Notes: generated from the letters alone by a model not told the origin. A stretch of 64,000 nt of DNA from Desulfoscipio geothermicus (GCA_016841205.1 JAENZP010000011.1:1-64000); one strand, 5' to 3'. Shown: positions 35,237 to 45,285, counted from the first letter of the stretch. Numbers and translations are program-made.

Positions 35237-36142
35237 TTATCTGCCTCTGGCTATAATTCGGGGTCCGGGAGCATAGGCGCTTATCCCCAGGTCTTTGGTT
35301 TCTTCTTTACTGTTTTTTTCGATTAGAATCCAGGAATGCACCGTAATTCCCTGGGAACCTTCGTGAATTACCTTTTCGGCGCCTTTTGGAAGTGTGGCTT
35401 CACTAACATATTCTGTCCATGTTTCAGACTGACTCAAAGTTTTATGCACCCAGCTTACCCGGGGCGGTTTGGTAACACCGTAAAAAGCCATGTATAAAGT
35501 ACCATCGATGTTTTTGGCCCAAATGAGAATAGGGCCATTTGTGTTATTTCTGAATTTAAAATCTTTAGTACCATACGATATTGTTGCATCCTGTCCAGGC
35601 GGTACATAAGGAACAGTCATGGAATGCGGGTGCCGCTCAATAATCTCTTGGTTGGCAAGGATAGCCACATTGTACATTACTGAAGCAATTTTGCATACGC
35701 CGCCGCCCACAGTTGAAACAATGCGGCCTCCGCTGTACATTGGACCAGGCTTAAAACCCCGCTCAACGGAACGCCAGCCAATTCTGGCGTTAAGGGAAAA
35801 CACTTCTCCCGGTTTAACCACCGCCCCGCGCAAATAATCAGCGGCCCGGGAAATGTTATGGCGTTCATAGAGAATCGGATCCGGCAGGGTGGCCTGATAG
35901 CTGGCCATTAGTAATGGTGTGCCGGCTTCCCTTTTGGCTTTGATAAATTCCCGGTCTTTTTCCCAGGGCAGGTTTATGCCGTTTTTTTCGTTTCCAGTGT
36001 CCTTTGTCGGAATTTTAGTATCGCTTTGTTGCTGTGCCGTGTCTTTTACCTGTACCGGCTTTTTCTCAGGCCTTCCCGCGGCACACCCGAAAATGAAAAG
36101 TGCCAGCAATACTACCGGCAGTATCACCATGCGGAACCTCAT
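35237..36142 (-). CDS. VanW-family lipoprotein
   Basis: 301 residues. The lipoprotein signal ends FIFGC (Cys20), a charged linker follows (about 21-60), and then a VanW domain with GGGVCKIASVMYNV and HSMTVPYVPPGQDAT. The two motifs are nearly identical to those of 32504-33496, but this copy is lipid-anchored rather than secreted. The ribosome site is GGGGGC. They presumably act at the wall, with one soluble and one tethered. Confidence 0.8.
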   Translation of the reverse strand: MRFRMVILPVVLLALFIFGCAAGRPEKKPVQVKDTAQQQSDTKIPTKDTGNEKNGINLPWEKDREFIKAKREAGTPLLMASYQATLPDPILYERHNISRAADYLRGAVVKPGEVFSLNARIGWRSVERGFKPGPMYSGGRIVSTVGGGVCKIASVMYNVAILANQEIIERHPHSMTVPYVPPGQDATISYGTKDFKFRNNTNGPILIWAKNIDGTLYMAFYGVTKPPRVSWVHKTLSQSETWTEYVSEATLPKGAEKVIHEGSQGITVHSWILIEKNSKEETKDLGISAYAPGPRIIARGR

Positions 36143-36517
36143 TTTATCGCCCCCATTTCAAGTGTACAAGTTATTATGTCCTTACCTGCCCTAAGGGAAA
36201 ACAGGTAGATGCACCCAAATGCGGCATAACGGATTGGATTCTTCAGAAGTCCAGAGTTTTAATAAGTTAAATGTTATGTTAAGCAAAAGACAGCTAAATG
36301 TCATATTATACCATAAATTCTATCTATAAAAGATTAACACTTGTTATGAACAATAACAAGTTGGTGGTATTGAATAACACTAATGTTTTTTTTGGAACAG
36401 AAGGAACTTTTTGTATTAGGGAGAAATTAAAATATAATTGTAATTATTACCCGCAATGTCTATTTTTAGCATAATTTAATATAAATTTCAGAAGCTTGTC
36501 TTAGGGGTGATGATATA
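36143..36517. other. Intergenic region with a short inverted repeat
   Basis: 375 bp of AT-rich sequence. ACTTGTTAT (36339-36347) and ATAACAAGT (36353-36361) form a 9-bp inverted repeat with a 5-nt centre, a possible operator for the following gene. No gene is visible. Confidence 0.35.
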
Positions 36518-37921
36518 GTGATTCAAGCATGGGGAACATTCATTGTCAAAGAAAAATATACTTATAGAACTTCGGCATATCTACAGTGGGGATCTTCAAG
36601 CCGACCTTTAGGTGCAGTTATAATGCTCAAACCAAATAACGTAAAGTTAGAACTGCCACAAGAAGGCGCTAGTAAACCAATAAGTGGACCTATTGCCCTT
36701 GACCCCACTATGAAAGAATTAGTGGAACTTGTTGAATTAATGAAACCAAAATCAGGTGTTAATGGCAGGTTATATATCTATAATCTGTTCCCTTTACAAA
36801 ACACTTCTGATAATAATGCCGAAAAGCTATTCAATACGCTATGGGAGCAAAATGAAAAGTTAGTTAGGAACTTACCTGAAGACAGAGAAAAATTATTGGG
36901 GTGGTTTAAGGAATACCCCTGGGTGTTAATTTGTTGGGGTTGCAGATACAATTCCCCATCTCTTAGGGAACTGAAGTTACTATGGAAATCCCTTATAATA
37001 GATGCAGGAACTCCGATTTTGGGCAAACCCGGAGAAACGGAATGGGATTATTATCATCCAGGTCCTCGGTTAATGGAAAGAAAGAATTTGTATAAAGAAG
37101 AAATATTGAGTCAGTATTATGATTTAATCAAACAAAATAACTATCGCACTTATGACAATATTTTTGACATAAATGATATTATTAATTATAAGTTAAATAA
37201 TATCAAAAAAAATATTAGGGAATACCATGACCGGTATGAATACTGCATAAAACCCGATTACGGAGAAAAGCACAACGGAGTCCTATTACATAGCATTCAG
37301 TTGGGTGATATTTTCCCGATATTACTTGAGATGGATAACGGAATTATTCTTGTTGCTATTATATTTTACAAAAGTTCATTTAACCTAGAACAAGTATTGA
37401 CCTGGTTAAATACTTTCAAGGTTTATATTGGCCGAGCTGGCCAAGAAAGTTATAAGATAAGTAAATGCAGTAAAGTTTTAAAATCAATCAAGTTTAAAGG
37501 GCAATTAATCGCTACTTATTATAAAGGCAATCAGGTTGTGGAATTAGCAGCCGGCGCCATTAAAGAAACAACAAAAAATTATAAATATAAGTATCAAAAG
37601 ATAAATACCTGGCAAGCCACAAATACACAAAGTGGAGTAACCGTCTTACTCAATGGTAATATTTTAAACGGAATTCCTAAAATAGAATTGGTTAAATCAA
37701 AGGATATAATAATATCAAATGGAAATTGTATCGTTGCAGACTATATTGATGCGTATGGAGATGGAATAGGGTTTTATAGAAAGGAAGACCGTCTAATTCC
37801 TGTCGCGTATTTGTTAAACAATAATACAACTGTGGAAATACAAATTACTAAACGTACTAATGGCGGGAGGTTGTGTGTAGTTAAATATAAATATTATGTA
37901 TTCGATATTAAAAATATTTAA
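36518..37921 (+). CDS. Uncharacterised protein with DUF1643-like N-terminal region
   Basis: 467 residues, no signal or membrane segments. Residues about 30-185 show the DUF1643 pattern: LKPNNVKLELP, ALDPTMKELV, YIYNLFPLQ and LICWGC, with the conserved Asn-Leu-Phe-Pro core. The remaining 280 residues are Lys/Tyr/Asn-rich and unrecognised. The gene is clearly more AT-rich than its flanks, which suggests transfer. The start is GTG, 8 nt behind AGGGGTG. DUF1643 proteins are often phage- or defence-associated, but no such neighbour is present; function unknown. Confidence 0.6.
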   Translation: MIQAWGTFIVKEKYTYRTSAYLQWGSSSRPLGAVIMLKPNNVKLELPQEGASKPISGPIALDPTMKELVELVELMKPKSGVNGRLYIYNLFPLQNTSDNNAEKLFNTLWEQNEKLVRNLPEDREKLLGWFKEYPWVLICWGCRYNSPSLRELKLLWKSLIIDAGTPILGKPGETEWDYYHPGPRLMERKNLYKEEILSQYYDLIKQNNYRTYDNIFDINDIINYKLNNIKKNIREYHDRYEYCIKPDYGEKHNGVLLHSIQLGDIFPILLEMDNGIILVAIIFYKSSFNLEQVLTWLNTFKVYIGRAGQESYKISKCSKVLKSIKFKGQLIATYYKGNQVVELAAGAIKETTKNYKYKYQKINTWQATNTQSGVTVLLNGNILNGIPKIELVKSKDIIISNGNCIVADYIDAYGDGIGFYRKEDRLIPVAYLLNNNTTVEIQITKRTNGGRLCVVKYKYYVFDIKNI

Positions 37922-38173
37922 TTAGTGCTTGCTGAACTAAACAAAAAACAATAAAATCAACGATTGAGGAGCATATTTGTCAAAATAAGATACACGGAAA
38001 ATGCGTTAAAGATGGCAGCAAACATATTGCTGCACCACTCCTCGCCCCCTGTTCGGCATATGTCGACCGGGGGTTGCGCGTTTTAGGGTATAGGGAACGA
38101 GGGGTCAGACCTTCACATTTGACATGCTAAGCCAGGTGCGTTGAAAACCGGCTGCCTTGTAATTGTGCAGAGG
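37922..38173. other. Intergenic region, GC-rich patch
   Basis: Contains CGCCCCC...GGGGGTTGCG (about 38043-38079), an imperfect hairpin, and a stretch GGGGTCAGACCTTCACATTT like the heads of REP-type repeats linked to IS200-type transposases. A related GGGGTCAGGCTT lies at 49393-49404. No gene is visible. Confidence 0.3.
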
Positions 38174-38863
38174 TTATTTTTTTGCACTTTTATCAAAAGC
38201 ATGTAACCCTACAATACAGCCTATAAGCCACAACCCTCCTGCTGCAAAACCGGCGAGGACATCACTTGGAAAGTGTACCCCCAAATAGATACGGCTTATC
38301 CCAATAGCTATAATTAATAAGACTGTAATTACGGGTACATACCAGCCGGGCTTTGATTGTTCACGTAAATTAAGCCATAAGAGGTAACCCAGCATACCAT
38401 AAAAAGCTGTGGACACCATAGCGTGCCCACTTGGAAAACTATATCCGCCAACTTCAATCAAATGCTGAATATCAGGCCGGGCACGCCGAAAAGCTGTCTT
38501 TAGCACTAAATTCAACAACCACCCACCCGTTAGGCAAATTGTTAAGATAGCTGTCTGCCTTACGTGTTTTAATCTAAAAAGCCAAAATCCGCCAATAACC
38601 AGCATTAGCCCAAACTCTATGAAAGCTGAACCTAATTGGGTCAGGATAATTGCCAACTTGGTTAGTTTCACAGATGTAAATCCCCGAATATAGTCGCCAA
38701 TTATGATGTCAAAAGATAAAAGTTCATTATCCAAAAGGTCTTTAGCAAGATCTGCGAACAGAAATAACAGAAGCGACCCAGTAATAAAAGCCCAGGTAAT
38801 ATACGATCCAAACTTGATAATAGGAAGCCGAAGCCACTCTCTCTTTCCATTGGAAGAAGCCAT
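38174..38863 (-). CDS. PAP2-family membrane phosphatase
   Basis: 229 residues, six membrane segments. The three phosphatase motifs are present: KTAFRRARP (KX6RP), PSGHA and SRIYLGVHFPSD. Such enzymes dephosphorylate lipid phosphates, for example undecaprenyl pyrophosphate or phosphatidic acid, on the outer membrane face. GGGGGT is 8 nt before the ATG. Confidence 0.88.
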   Translation of the reverse strand: MASSNGKREWLRLPIIKFGSYITWAFITGSLLLFLFADLAKDLLDNELLSFDIIIGDYIRGFTSVKLTKLAIILTQLGSAFIEFGLMLVIGGFWLFRLKHVRQTAILTICLTGGWLLNLVLKTAFRRARPDIQHLIEVGGYSFPSGHAMVSTAFYGMLGYLLWLNLREQSKPGWYVPVITVLLIIAIGISRIYLGVHFPSDVLAGFAAGGLWLIGCIVGLHAFDKSAKK

Positions 38864-39009
38864 GGAAATTTACCCCCAGACTCAACAAAGTATAAAATCT
38901 CTAGTAGTTTATATATCACGGTTAAATTTCCTTTAGAAAAAATGCATAATAAACGTCTGTTTTTAAGAACTTTTAGGTTCCATTATGATTTCCTTAAAAA
39001 AACCACGCT

Positions 39010-39237
39010 TTAATTAAATAAAAGATGATCTGACAACTCAAACGTGGAGAAGTCCAGATACTTTTGGTTGTTCTTACCTAGCAGCAGACTATTTCCATAA
39101 ATAATAAAAGCTGCCCCATAACTGGACATAACAGCGGATACAATTGTCTGCAATCTAAATACTGTCCCCAAAACGAAGGCGGTAACGGGGTTTAGAATCA
39201 ATACTACTATCGCATAAAATATCAATAAAAGCTGCAA
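39010..39237 (-). CDS. Possible small membrane protein
   Basis: 75 residues with two hydrophobic stretches (about 3-26 and 33-53). There is no recognisable ribosome binding site before the ATG, and the upstream region overlaps the promoter zone of the divergent msrAB gene. Family unknown; may be a chance frame. Confidence 0.35.
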   Translation of the reverse strand: MQLLLIFYAIVVLILNPVTAFVLGTVFRLQTIVSAVMSSYGAAFIIYGNSLLLGKNNQKYLDFSTFELSDHLLFN

Positions 39238-39274
39238 TATTATAGTTAAATGAAAAATTCGGGGTGAGTTAATT

Positions 39275-40246
39275 TTGATTACGGCAAATAAAAAACAACC
39301 TTTAGAGCTAGCTACCTTTGCAGGTGGCTGCTTTTGGTGTCTAGTCGCTCCTTTTCAGCAAATACCTGGAGTGGTTAAAGTAGTGTCCGGTTATACCGGC
39401 GGTCACAAAGAATTCCCTACCTATGAGGAAGTCTGCTCTAAAACAACAGGACATTATGAAGCCGTTCAAATAACCTTTTATCCTGATTTGTGCTCATATG
39501 AAAAATTACTTGCCACGTACTGGCGTCAGATTAACCCCACAGATACCGGAGGCCAGTTTGCCGACCGTGGACAATCATATAAAACGGCAATTTTTTATCA
39601 TAGCCAAACCCAAAAGCAAAAGGCTAAGGCATCTAAAAAGACAATTGAAGAAAGCGGCCGTTTTGACCTGCCCATTGCCACGCAAATCATCGAAGCTACC
39701 CGCTTTTACCCTGCCGAGGAATACCATCAAAACTACCACAAAAAAAATCCCGAACATTACGATATGTACCGTCAGGGCTCGGGACGTGCCAATTTTACGG
39801 AAAAGTACTGGGGAAAAGATGCAGACAGGAAATTACTTAAGCAAAGACTAACCAAAGTCCAATATGAAGTAACCCAGAATAACGCTACGGAGCCGCCCTT
39901 CAAAAATGAATACTGGGATCATAAGCAGGAAGGCATATACGTGGATGTAGCTTCCGGCGAACCATTGTTTAGCTCCTTGGATAAATTTGATTCCGGATGC
40001 GGTTGGCCCAGCTTTACCAAACCGCTCCACCAGGAGAAAATCAACGAGCATCTGGACAAAAGCCATAACATGCTCCGTACTGAGGTTAGAAGCAAAGAAG
40101 CGGATTCTCACCTAGGTCATGTATTTGATGACGGCCCGACCCCAACGGGTTTGCGCTACTGCATTAACTCAGCAGCACTACGGTTTATTCCCAAGGAGGA
40201 CCTGGCAAAAGAGGGTTATAAAGATTACCTCAGTCTTTTTGATTAA
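39275..40246 (+). CDS. msrAB: Bifunctional peptide methionine sulfoxide reductase MsrA-MsrB
   Basis: 323 residues, a fusion of both stereospecific repair enzymes. The MsrA domain (about 10-160) has the catalytic Cys19 in GGCFWC. The MsrB domain (about 180-320) has [18 protein letters not shown] and the catalytic Cys in RYCINSAAL; the zinc CxxC pairs of some MsrB proteins are absent. It reduces methionine-S- and -R-sulfoxide in the cytoplasm. The start is TTG, with GGGGTGAG upstream. Its hairpin terminator is at 40302. Confidence 0.94.
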   Translation: MITANKKQPLELATFAGGCFWCLVAPFQQIPGVVKVVSGYTGGHKEFPTYEEVCSKTTGHYEAVQITFYPDLCSYEKLLATYWRQINPTDTGGQFADRGQSYKTAIFYHSQTQKQKAKASKKTIEESGRFDLPIATQIIEATRFYPAEEYHQNYHKKNPEHYDMYRQGSGRANFTEKYWGKDADRKLLKQRLTKVQYEVTQNNATEPPFKNEYWDHKQEGIYVDVASGEPLFSSLDKFDSGCGWPSFTKPLHQEKINEHLDKSHNMLRTEVRSKEADSHLGHVFDDGPTPTGLRYCINSAALRFIPKEDLAKEGYKDYLSLFD

Positions 40247-40301
40247 AAAGTTAGCTACATAATCCTATAAGAGTTGGGCTATTCTTTGTGTAGGCAATTG
40301 A

Positions 40302-40333
40302 GCCAGTATTCGCAAGGGATTGCGAGTACTGGC
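40302..40333 (+). terminator. Terminator after msrAB
   Basis: GCCAGTATTCGCAA pairs with TTGCGAGTACTGGC (14 bp, one G-T pair), 55 nt after the stop. The following T-tract is short. Confidence 0.6.
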
Positions 40334-40545
40334 ATATTATTTACATAGCTTCTTTTATGATTTTACGGCTAACTTCCAACGTAACCGCTCCAGTTTCGGA
40401 CAATTTTGTTATACCATGCTTTTCTAATTCAGTATAATTTAATGCTTATTGCGGAGAACTTTTTAGCCCACTAGCGCGTCTTAATTATAAAAGTGGTTAT
40501 ATATCTTGAAAATAAAAAAGCGTGAAAAGTTAGGACGGTGTATTA

Positions 40546-41424
40546 ATGCGCAAGTTATTATTTTTAACGCTAACTGTTTTGCTTCTATTGATCGTTAGCG
40601 GTTGCGGAAGTGCAACAGACAACACGCCCGCTCCGAACGGCAAAAGTGACCAGTATGCTAATCATGCTGCCGATATGTCTACTGAACAAACAGGAAAAAC
40701 AGAGACGGATGAAGACGGTCAGTCCGACGTACAGCAAAAAATGATTACCACCGTAAACCTGGTAATGGTTGTGTACGACGTCGAAAAAGCCGTCTCAGAG
40801 ATTGATAAAATACTCCCGGAAGTTAACGGCCATATCCAAGTTGCCAATCTTTGGCATACCAACGACCAGCCCGAGTGTAGTTTAGTATTGCGAATGCCCG
40901 CAGAAATGGTGGATAAGGCCTTGCCCCGCTTAGAAGCCCTGGGTCGGGTCGATAATAAGAACATTGCTAGTCAGGATGTCACCGAAGAGTATTACGACAT
41001 CGAAGCACGTAATAACAACCTCAAAAAACAGGAGGAACGGTATCTCGAGTTGCTGAGCAAGGCAAATACGGTTAAGGATATGCTAGAAATTGAGAACCAA
41101 CTAGCCCGGATACGCGGTGAGATTGAATCCCTTGAGGCCAGGCTAAAGGTACTAAATAACAAGGTGGACTTGGCCACCTTAAACGTGAAGCTCCGTTCGC
41201 CCCAGGGATTATCCACCGGCGAAACATTGCGGGGACCCTTCAGCCAGCGAATACAGGCCGGATGGCAGCGTGGTGTCAACGGCATGATCAACCTTGTTCA
41301 AGATCTGCTTGTTCTAGCGGTTATATTATTGCCCTATACACCTATTTTTGCCGTGGGCGGTTACCTCTTCTACCGTTTATATAAAATACGACTGACAAGA
41401 AAAAATAGCAGCGGTGAGAAATAA
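40546..41424 (+). CDS. DUF4349 lipoprotein
   Basis: 292 residues. The lipoprotein signal ends VSGC (Cys20). The DUF4349 region (about 66-225) has a strand-rich start (MITTVNLVMVVYDVEKAV) and then a long coiled coil (about 150-205, EEYYDIEARNNNLKKQEERY). A C-terminal membrane helix (about 247-272) and a basic tail follow. This is the usual architecture of the family, which probably is an envelope protein. It is followed after 14 nt by another lipoprotein, so they are probably cotranscribed. Confidence 0.82.
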   Translation: MRKLLFLTLTVLLLLIVSGCGSATDNTPAPNGKSDQYANHAADMSTEQTGKTETDEDGQSDVQQKMITTVNLVMVVYDVEKAVSEIDKILPEVNGHIQVANLWHTNDQPECSLVLRMPAEMVDKALPRLEALGRVDNKNIASQDVTEEYYDIEARNNNLKKQEERYLELLSKANTVKDMLEIENQLARIRGEIESLEARLKVLNNKVDLATLNVKLRSPQGLSTGETLRGPFSQRIQAGWQRGVNGMINLVQDLLVLAVILLPYTPIFAVGGYLFYRLYKIRLTRKNSSGEK

Positions 41425-41438
41425 ATGGAGGTTAAAGC

Positions 41439-41894
41439 ATGAAAAAACGCAGGTTAACAGCACTTTTGGGAATTTCTATTTTTCTCTCCTTATTAATGAC
41501 AGGCTGTAATACTTTTTATTGTCGTTCTGATAAAGATAGCCAAACGGGGCTGCAAATATATTCTAAAACGACAAGTTTAGGTTCTATAGATAATAATTTT
41601 GACACACAAAGGTTTTCATATTCCATATACCTAACCAATGAGGATAGTAAAAAACAATATGTTAAATGGATTGAACCTGTTTTAGGAGATAGCTTTGCTA
41701 AGCGGGTAACAAACCAAGATTTAAAGGTTAATGTAAATAAGCCGATAGAAGCAAATGAAACCATTGAAATTGAAGGGGAGTTGGTTTTTGACAGCAGCGA
41801 TTTATCAAAACAAGATATATTCGATTTAGAACCTTATATCACTGATATAAAAGTTGTATCCGAAAAAGTCATTAATGTAGAAACAAATGATTAA
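41439..41894 (+). CDS. Small lipoprotein of unknown function
   Basis: 151 residues. The signal ends MTGC (Cys about 23). The mature part is a predicted beta-rich domain with a late IEGELVFDSSDLSK. Family not recognised. ATGGAGG precedes the ATG and the gap to the DUF4349 gene is 14 nt, so the two likely form an operon. Confidence 0.65.
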   Translation: MKKRRLTALLGISIFLSLLMTGCNTFYCRSDKDSQTGLQIYSKTTSLGSIDNNFDTQRFSYSIYLTNEDSKKQYVKWIEPVLGDSFAKRVTNQDLKVNVNKPIEANETIEIEGELVFDSSDLSKQDIFDLEPYITDIKVVSEKVINVETND

Positions 41895-41974
41895 CCGAAC
41901 TCACCTATTTTAATATTTTCAATGATAAAGGAAGAAAATAACCTCAACGATAAAAAATCTTTGGAGGACTATCT

Positions 41975-43588
41975 ATGCCAAAAAACGTCGCAGCAACTAT
42001 TTTAGATCAGCTTGCTACTTGGGGTGTAAAGAAAATTTACGGATTTATCGGAGATGATGTATTCCACCTTTTCGATGCCCTGGCCAGCCAGTCTCAGATT
42101 GAATTTTACCAGGTACGCCATGAGGAAACCGCAGCTTTTATGGCTTCAGCCCATGCCAAACTAACAGGCGAATTAGGAGTCTGCCTTACAGATGGCGGTC
42201 CAGGTACGCTGCACCTGTTAAACGGCCTGGCAGACGCCTATGCGGACCGGGTGCCTGTGCTTGCGCTTACCGGGCAGGTTGCGCGTAAAGACATCGGAAC
42301 CAACGCCAAACAGTATATAGATCAACAATCTTTGTTCAGGCCCCTGGCTGCTTATACTTCCCTGCTTTGCGACCAGGCCAACGTAACGGATGTCTTAGGA
42401 AAAGCTTACCGTTGCGCCGTTACAGGGCGGTCGGTGGCCCATGTCAGCGCGCCTATGGATGTGCTGCCCATGCCCTGCGATGCCGAGATTTTACCTGCTG
42501 CCCCTTATCTAAATACGTATCCAGCGTCATCAGCCCAGGTGATCGACAGTGCCGTGGCTATGATGGAGCAGGCCAACCGCCCGGTGCTTCTCATCGGCGA
42601 AGGGGGGCGTCTGGCCGGGGCTCTGCTGACGGAACTATCTGCACGTTGGGGGGCTGCTATAATTACTACCCTGCAAGGCACAGGAGCTGTTGATTGTGCT
42701 CAGCCATTATACATCGGCGGGCTGGGACATGCCGGCACCCCGGCAGCAGCCAAACTTTTGAGCCAGGCTGATTTGTGCCTAGTGGCCGGGGCAAATTGGT
42801 GGCCCCAAAAGTATGTGCCCCGCAATATTTCAATGATACAAATAGCCCAAAACCCCTCCGATATCGGCGCAACCACGCCAGTGTCCTATGGCGTGGTTGG
42901 CGATACCGAATCGATCTTGAAACATATTTTAGCTCAAGCCCATTTAACTACCAATCAAGAATGGATTAAAAATATTGAACAGGAAGCTGCAAACTGGCTT
43001 AGCCAACTTGAACAGGAAGTTAATGCTCCTGGTTCCCCGCTTCATCCGACTGCTGTAATCAGGGCTGTGCAAAACGCGGTTGCGGATGATACCATAATAT
43101 GCCTGGATACCGGCGATCATACTGTGTGGTTTGGCCGAGCTTTCCGGCCTAGTAGACAGCGTGTTTTACTCTCCGGCAAATGGCGTTCTATGGGTTTTGG
43201 CCTACCCGCAGCTCTAGCTGCCAAGATTAACCGCCCTGACCAAAAGGTGTTGGCTCTGGTGGGTGATGGCGGCCTGGCCATGAATATGGGGGATTTCCTT
43301 ACCGCCGTTAAATACAACTTGCCGGTTACTGTGGTTGTTATGAATAACCGCTCTCTTGCAATGGAGAAGAATAAAATGCTTGCCGGCGGCCTTACTCCAG
43401 AAGGAACATCACTATTAAACCCTGATTTTGCCAAATTCGCTGAATGCTGTGGCGGAAAAGGTTATAAAGTGGAGCATGCGGATGAATTGAATGACGCACT
43501 GCAGGCAGCCATTAACAGCGAACTGCCCACAATAGTGGATGTTCAAGTGGCTGACTTGGCAGTGCCTGGAACAGCTATGCCATCATAA
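41975..43588 (+). CDS. Thiamine diphosphate-dependent enzyme, pyruvate oxidase/acetolactate synthase-like
   Basis: 537 residues with the three ThDP-family domains: the N-terminal pyrimidine-binding domain with catalytic Glu in RHEETAAFMA (about 50), a central domain (about 185-310), and a C-terminal diphosphate-binding domain. The metal motif GDGGLAMN leads to NNRSLAMEKNK. The overall likeness is to PoxB-type pyruvate oxidases rather than to biosynthetic IlvB, and no small regulatory subunit follows. Pyruvate or another 2-oxoacid is the presumed substrate. GGAGG is 8 nt before the ATG. Confidence 0.82.
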   Translation: MPKNVAATILDQLATWGVKKIYGFIGDDVFHLFDALASQSQIEFYQVRHEETAAFMASAHAKLTGELGVCLTDGGPGTLHLLNGLADAYADRVPVLALTGQVARKDIGTNAKQYIDQQSLFRPLAAYTSLLCDQANVTDVLGKAYRCAVTGRSVAHVSAPMDVLPMPCDAEILPAAPYLNTYPASSAQVIDSAVAMMEQANRPVLLIGEGGRLAGALLTELSARWGAAIITTLQGTGAVDCAQPLYIGGLGHAGTPAAAKLLSQADLCLVAGANWWPQKYVPRNISMIQIAQNPSDIGATTPVSYGVVGDTESILKHILAQAHLTTNQEWIKNIEQEAANWLSQLEQEVNAPGSPLHPTAVIRAVQNAVADDTIICLDTGDHTVWFGRAFRPSRQRVLLSGKWRSMGFGLPAALAAKINRPDQKVLALVGDGGLAMNMGDFLTAVKYNLPVTVVVMNNRSLAMEKNKMLAGGLTPEGTSLLNPDFAKFAECCGGKGYKVEHADELNDALQAAINSELPTIVDVQVADLAVPGTAMPS

Positions 43589-43622
43589 GCAACGCAAAAA
43601 TTGCTTGGGCTCAAATGCAATT

Positions 43623-43656
43623 GGGACATTCCTCAGATAAAGGTGTGTCCTTTTTT
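43623..43656 (+). terminator. Terminator after the ThDP-enzyme gene
   Basis: GGGACATTCCT pairs (with mismatches) with AGGTGTGTCC and is followed by TTTTTT (43651-43656). Confidence 0.7.
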
Positions 43657-43853
43657 ATTGACAAAAATCTCATCCTAAAATTTCCACAGCAACGACTTTT
43701 TCAGGTGACATCTGGAACAATTTTTACCACCCGCTGTAAATCAAATAGGTTTTTATCTAATCAGCTTCCCCGTAAAAATGCTATAATAAAGCTATGAAAA
43801 ATAGATATATGCTAGTGATCAGTACCATAGGTGATGAACGAAAGGTGATACGG

Positions 43854-44762
43854 ATGTATAAACAGCGTAAAAAAGCAAACTGGCAGGTATGGTGGAGGCT
43901 GTTACGGCCCCATACACTGACTGCTGCCTTTGTTCCCGTAACAGTTGGTACAGCACTGGCTCTTCAAGTGGGACAAGTTAACTTTCCCTTGTTTTGGGCC
44001 ATGCTGTTGGCATCATTGCTCATTCAGGCAGCCACCAATATGTTTAATGAATACTACGATTATGTAAAAGGCTTGGACACTCCGGAATCCGTGGGCATAG
44101 GCGGCACCATTGTCCGCGACGGTGTGCAGGCTTCTACAGTCTTATATATTGCTCTAGCCTTTTATGCCCTGGCTATTATCGCAGGGTTCTATATTTGCGC
44201 TGCCAGCAGTTGGTGGCTTGCCGTTGTGGGGCTTGCTTGCATGGCTGCCGGTTACCTTTATACCGGCGGGCCGTATCCTATAGCCTATACTCCGCTAGGA
44301 GAACCACTTTCCGGAGTTTTGATGGGCATGATCATTATTCTTATTTCTTTCTTTATCCAAACTAACACTGTAACTTTACAAAGTGTGCTGGTTTCTGTTC
44401 CGATCACTGTACTCATCGGCAACATTATGCTGTCCAATAATATCCGGGACCTAGACGGCGACCAAGCCAAAGGCCGCCACACCATGCCAATACTAATTGG
44501 CAGGAACAGAGCAGTTATGCTTCTCGCGGTAATGTTTATTTTCTGTTATCTCTGGATTGCCGGCCTGGTGCTGCTGAACATCATTACACCGTGGTCCTTG
44601 CTGGCCCTGGGCAGTATTCCTAAAGCCCGGCGGGCCGTTAACGGTTTCCGTGGCAAAAGCCTGGCAGTAGAAATGATGCCGGCTATGCAAGCAACCGCCC
44701 AGACCAATACTATTTATGGGTTTTTATTGGCCACCGGGCTGGCTATAAGCTGCTGGTTTTAA
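43854..44762 (+). CDS. UbiA-family prenyltransferase, MenA-like
   Basis: 303 residues with eight or nine membrane segments. The two prenyl-diphosphate/Mg sites are NEYYDYVKGLD (about 66) and NNIRDLDGDQAKGRHTM (about 200). The second site and LRPHTLTAAFVPV near the start fit MenA (1,4-dihydroxy-2-naphthoate prenyltransferase) of menaquinone synthesis. No other men gene is adjacent, so another aromatic substrate is possible. AAAGGTG favours the ATG at 43854 over the ATG at 43794, which lacks a binding site. Confidence 0.8.
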   Translation: MYKQRKKANWQVWWRLLRPHTLTAAFVPVTVGTALALQVGQVNFPLFWAMLLASLLIQAATNMFNEYYDYVKGLDTPESVGIGGTIVRDGVQASTVLYIALAFYALAIIAGFYICAASSWWLAVVGLACMAAGYLYTGGPYPIAYTPLGEPLSGVLMGMIIILISFFIQTNTVTLQSVLVSVPITVLIGNIMLSNNIRDLDGDQAKGRHTMPILIGRNRAVMLLAVMFIFCYLWIAGLVLLNIITPWSLLALGSIPKARRAVNGFRGKSLAVEMMPAMQATAQTNTIYGFLLATGLAISCWF

Positions 44763-44855
44763 CCATCTCGTTTTTCTTATTGGAACATTGAAGTTTTTTA
44801 TATTAATCGGATATGATATATAGAGAAAGATGTTTACCGAGGGAGGATTAATATT

Positions 44856-45149
44856 ATGGAAGAATGGGTAACCTTAAAGTCTTTATTTGATACTGAAGAG
44901 AAAGCATTAAAAACCGCCAATATTGTGGCTACTACAGAAGCCAGACTGGCCAGTGAGCCGCACGGCCCTCAATACGAAGTGGAAACCAGAATTGAACAGT
45001 TTGGAGACAAATGGCAGGTATCCTGGCGTAAAATGTTTGTTGGTTTTAAATCCGGTTGCGGCGGGTGCCAGTCCTGCCAGCCACCAGCACCTAAACGCAC
45101 CGGCACTGGCACGGGCAAGGTTATCCCTTTTAGAAAACCCACTGTTTAG
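44856..45149 (+). CDS. Small cysteine-containing protein of unknown function
   Basis: 97 residues, no membrane segment. A short conserved-looking domain (FDTEEKALKTANIVATTEA, EVETRIEQFGDKWQVSWR) is followed by a CGGCQSC motif (about 73-79), which could bind metal, and a Lys/Pro-rich tail. Family not recognised. GGGAGG lies 10 nt before the ATG. Confidence 0.65.
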   Translation: MEEWVTLKSLFDTEEKALKTANIVATTEARLASEPHGPQYEVETRIEQFGDKWQVSWRKMFVGFKSGCGGCQSCQPPAPKRTGTGTGKVIPFRKPTV

Positions 45150-45185
45150 TATGCCGGTATTTATTTTGCATATTATTTAATTATT

Positions 45186-45224
45186 TAGCCTGTCTGTTTG
45201 AATTCTTTTAAGGCGGACAGGCTA
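45186..45224 (+). terminator. Hairpin after the small Cys protein gene
   Basis: TAGCCTGTC pairs with GACAGGCTA (9 bp) around a 21-nt loop, 36 nt past the stop. The T-tract is weak. Confidence 0.5.
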
Positions 45225-45285
45225 TAAATAATTACCGGTTATTAAAAGACCTTGTTCAAAAATGGTCATGAAGAAAGGGTACAAG

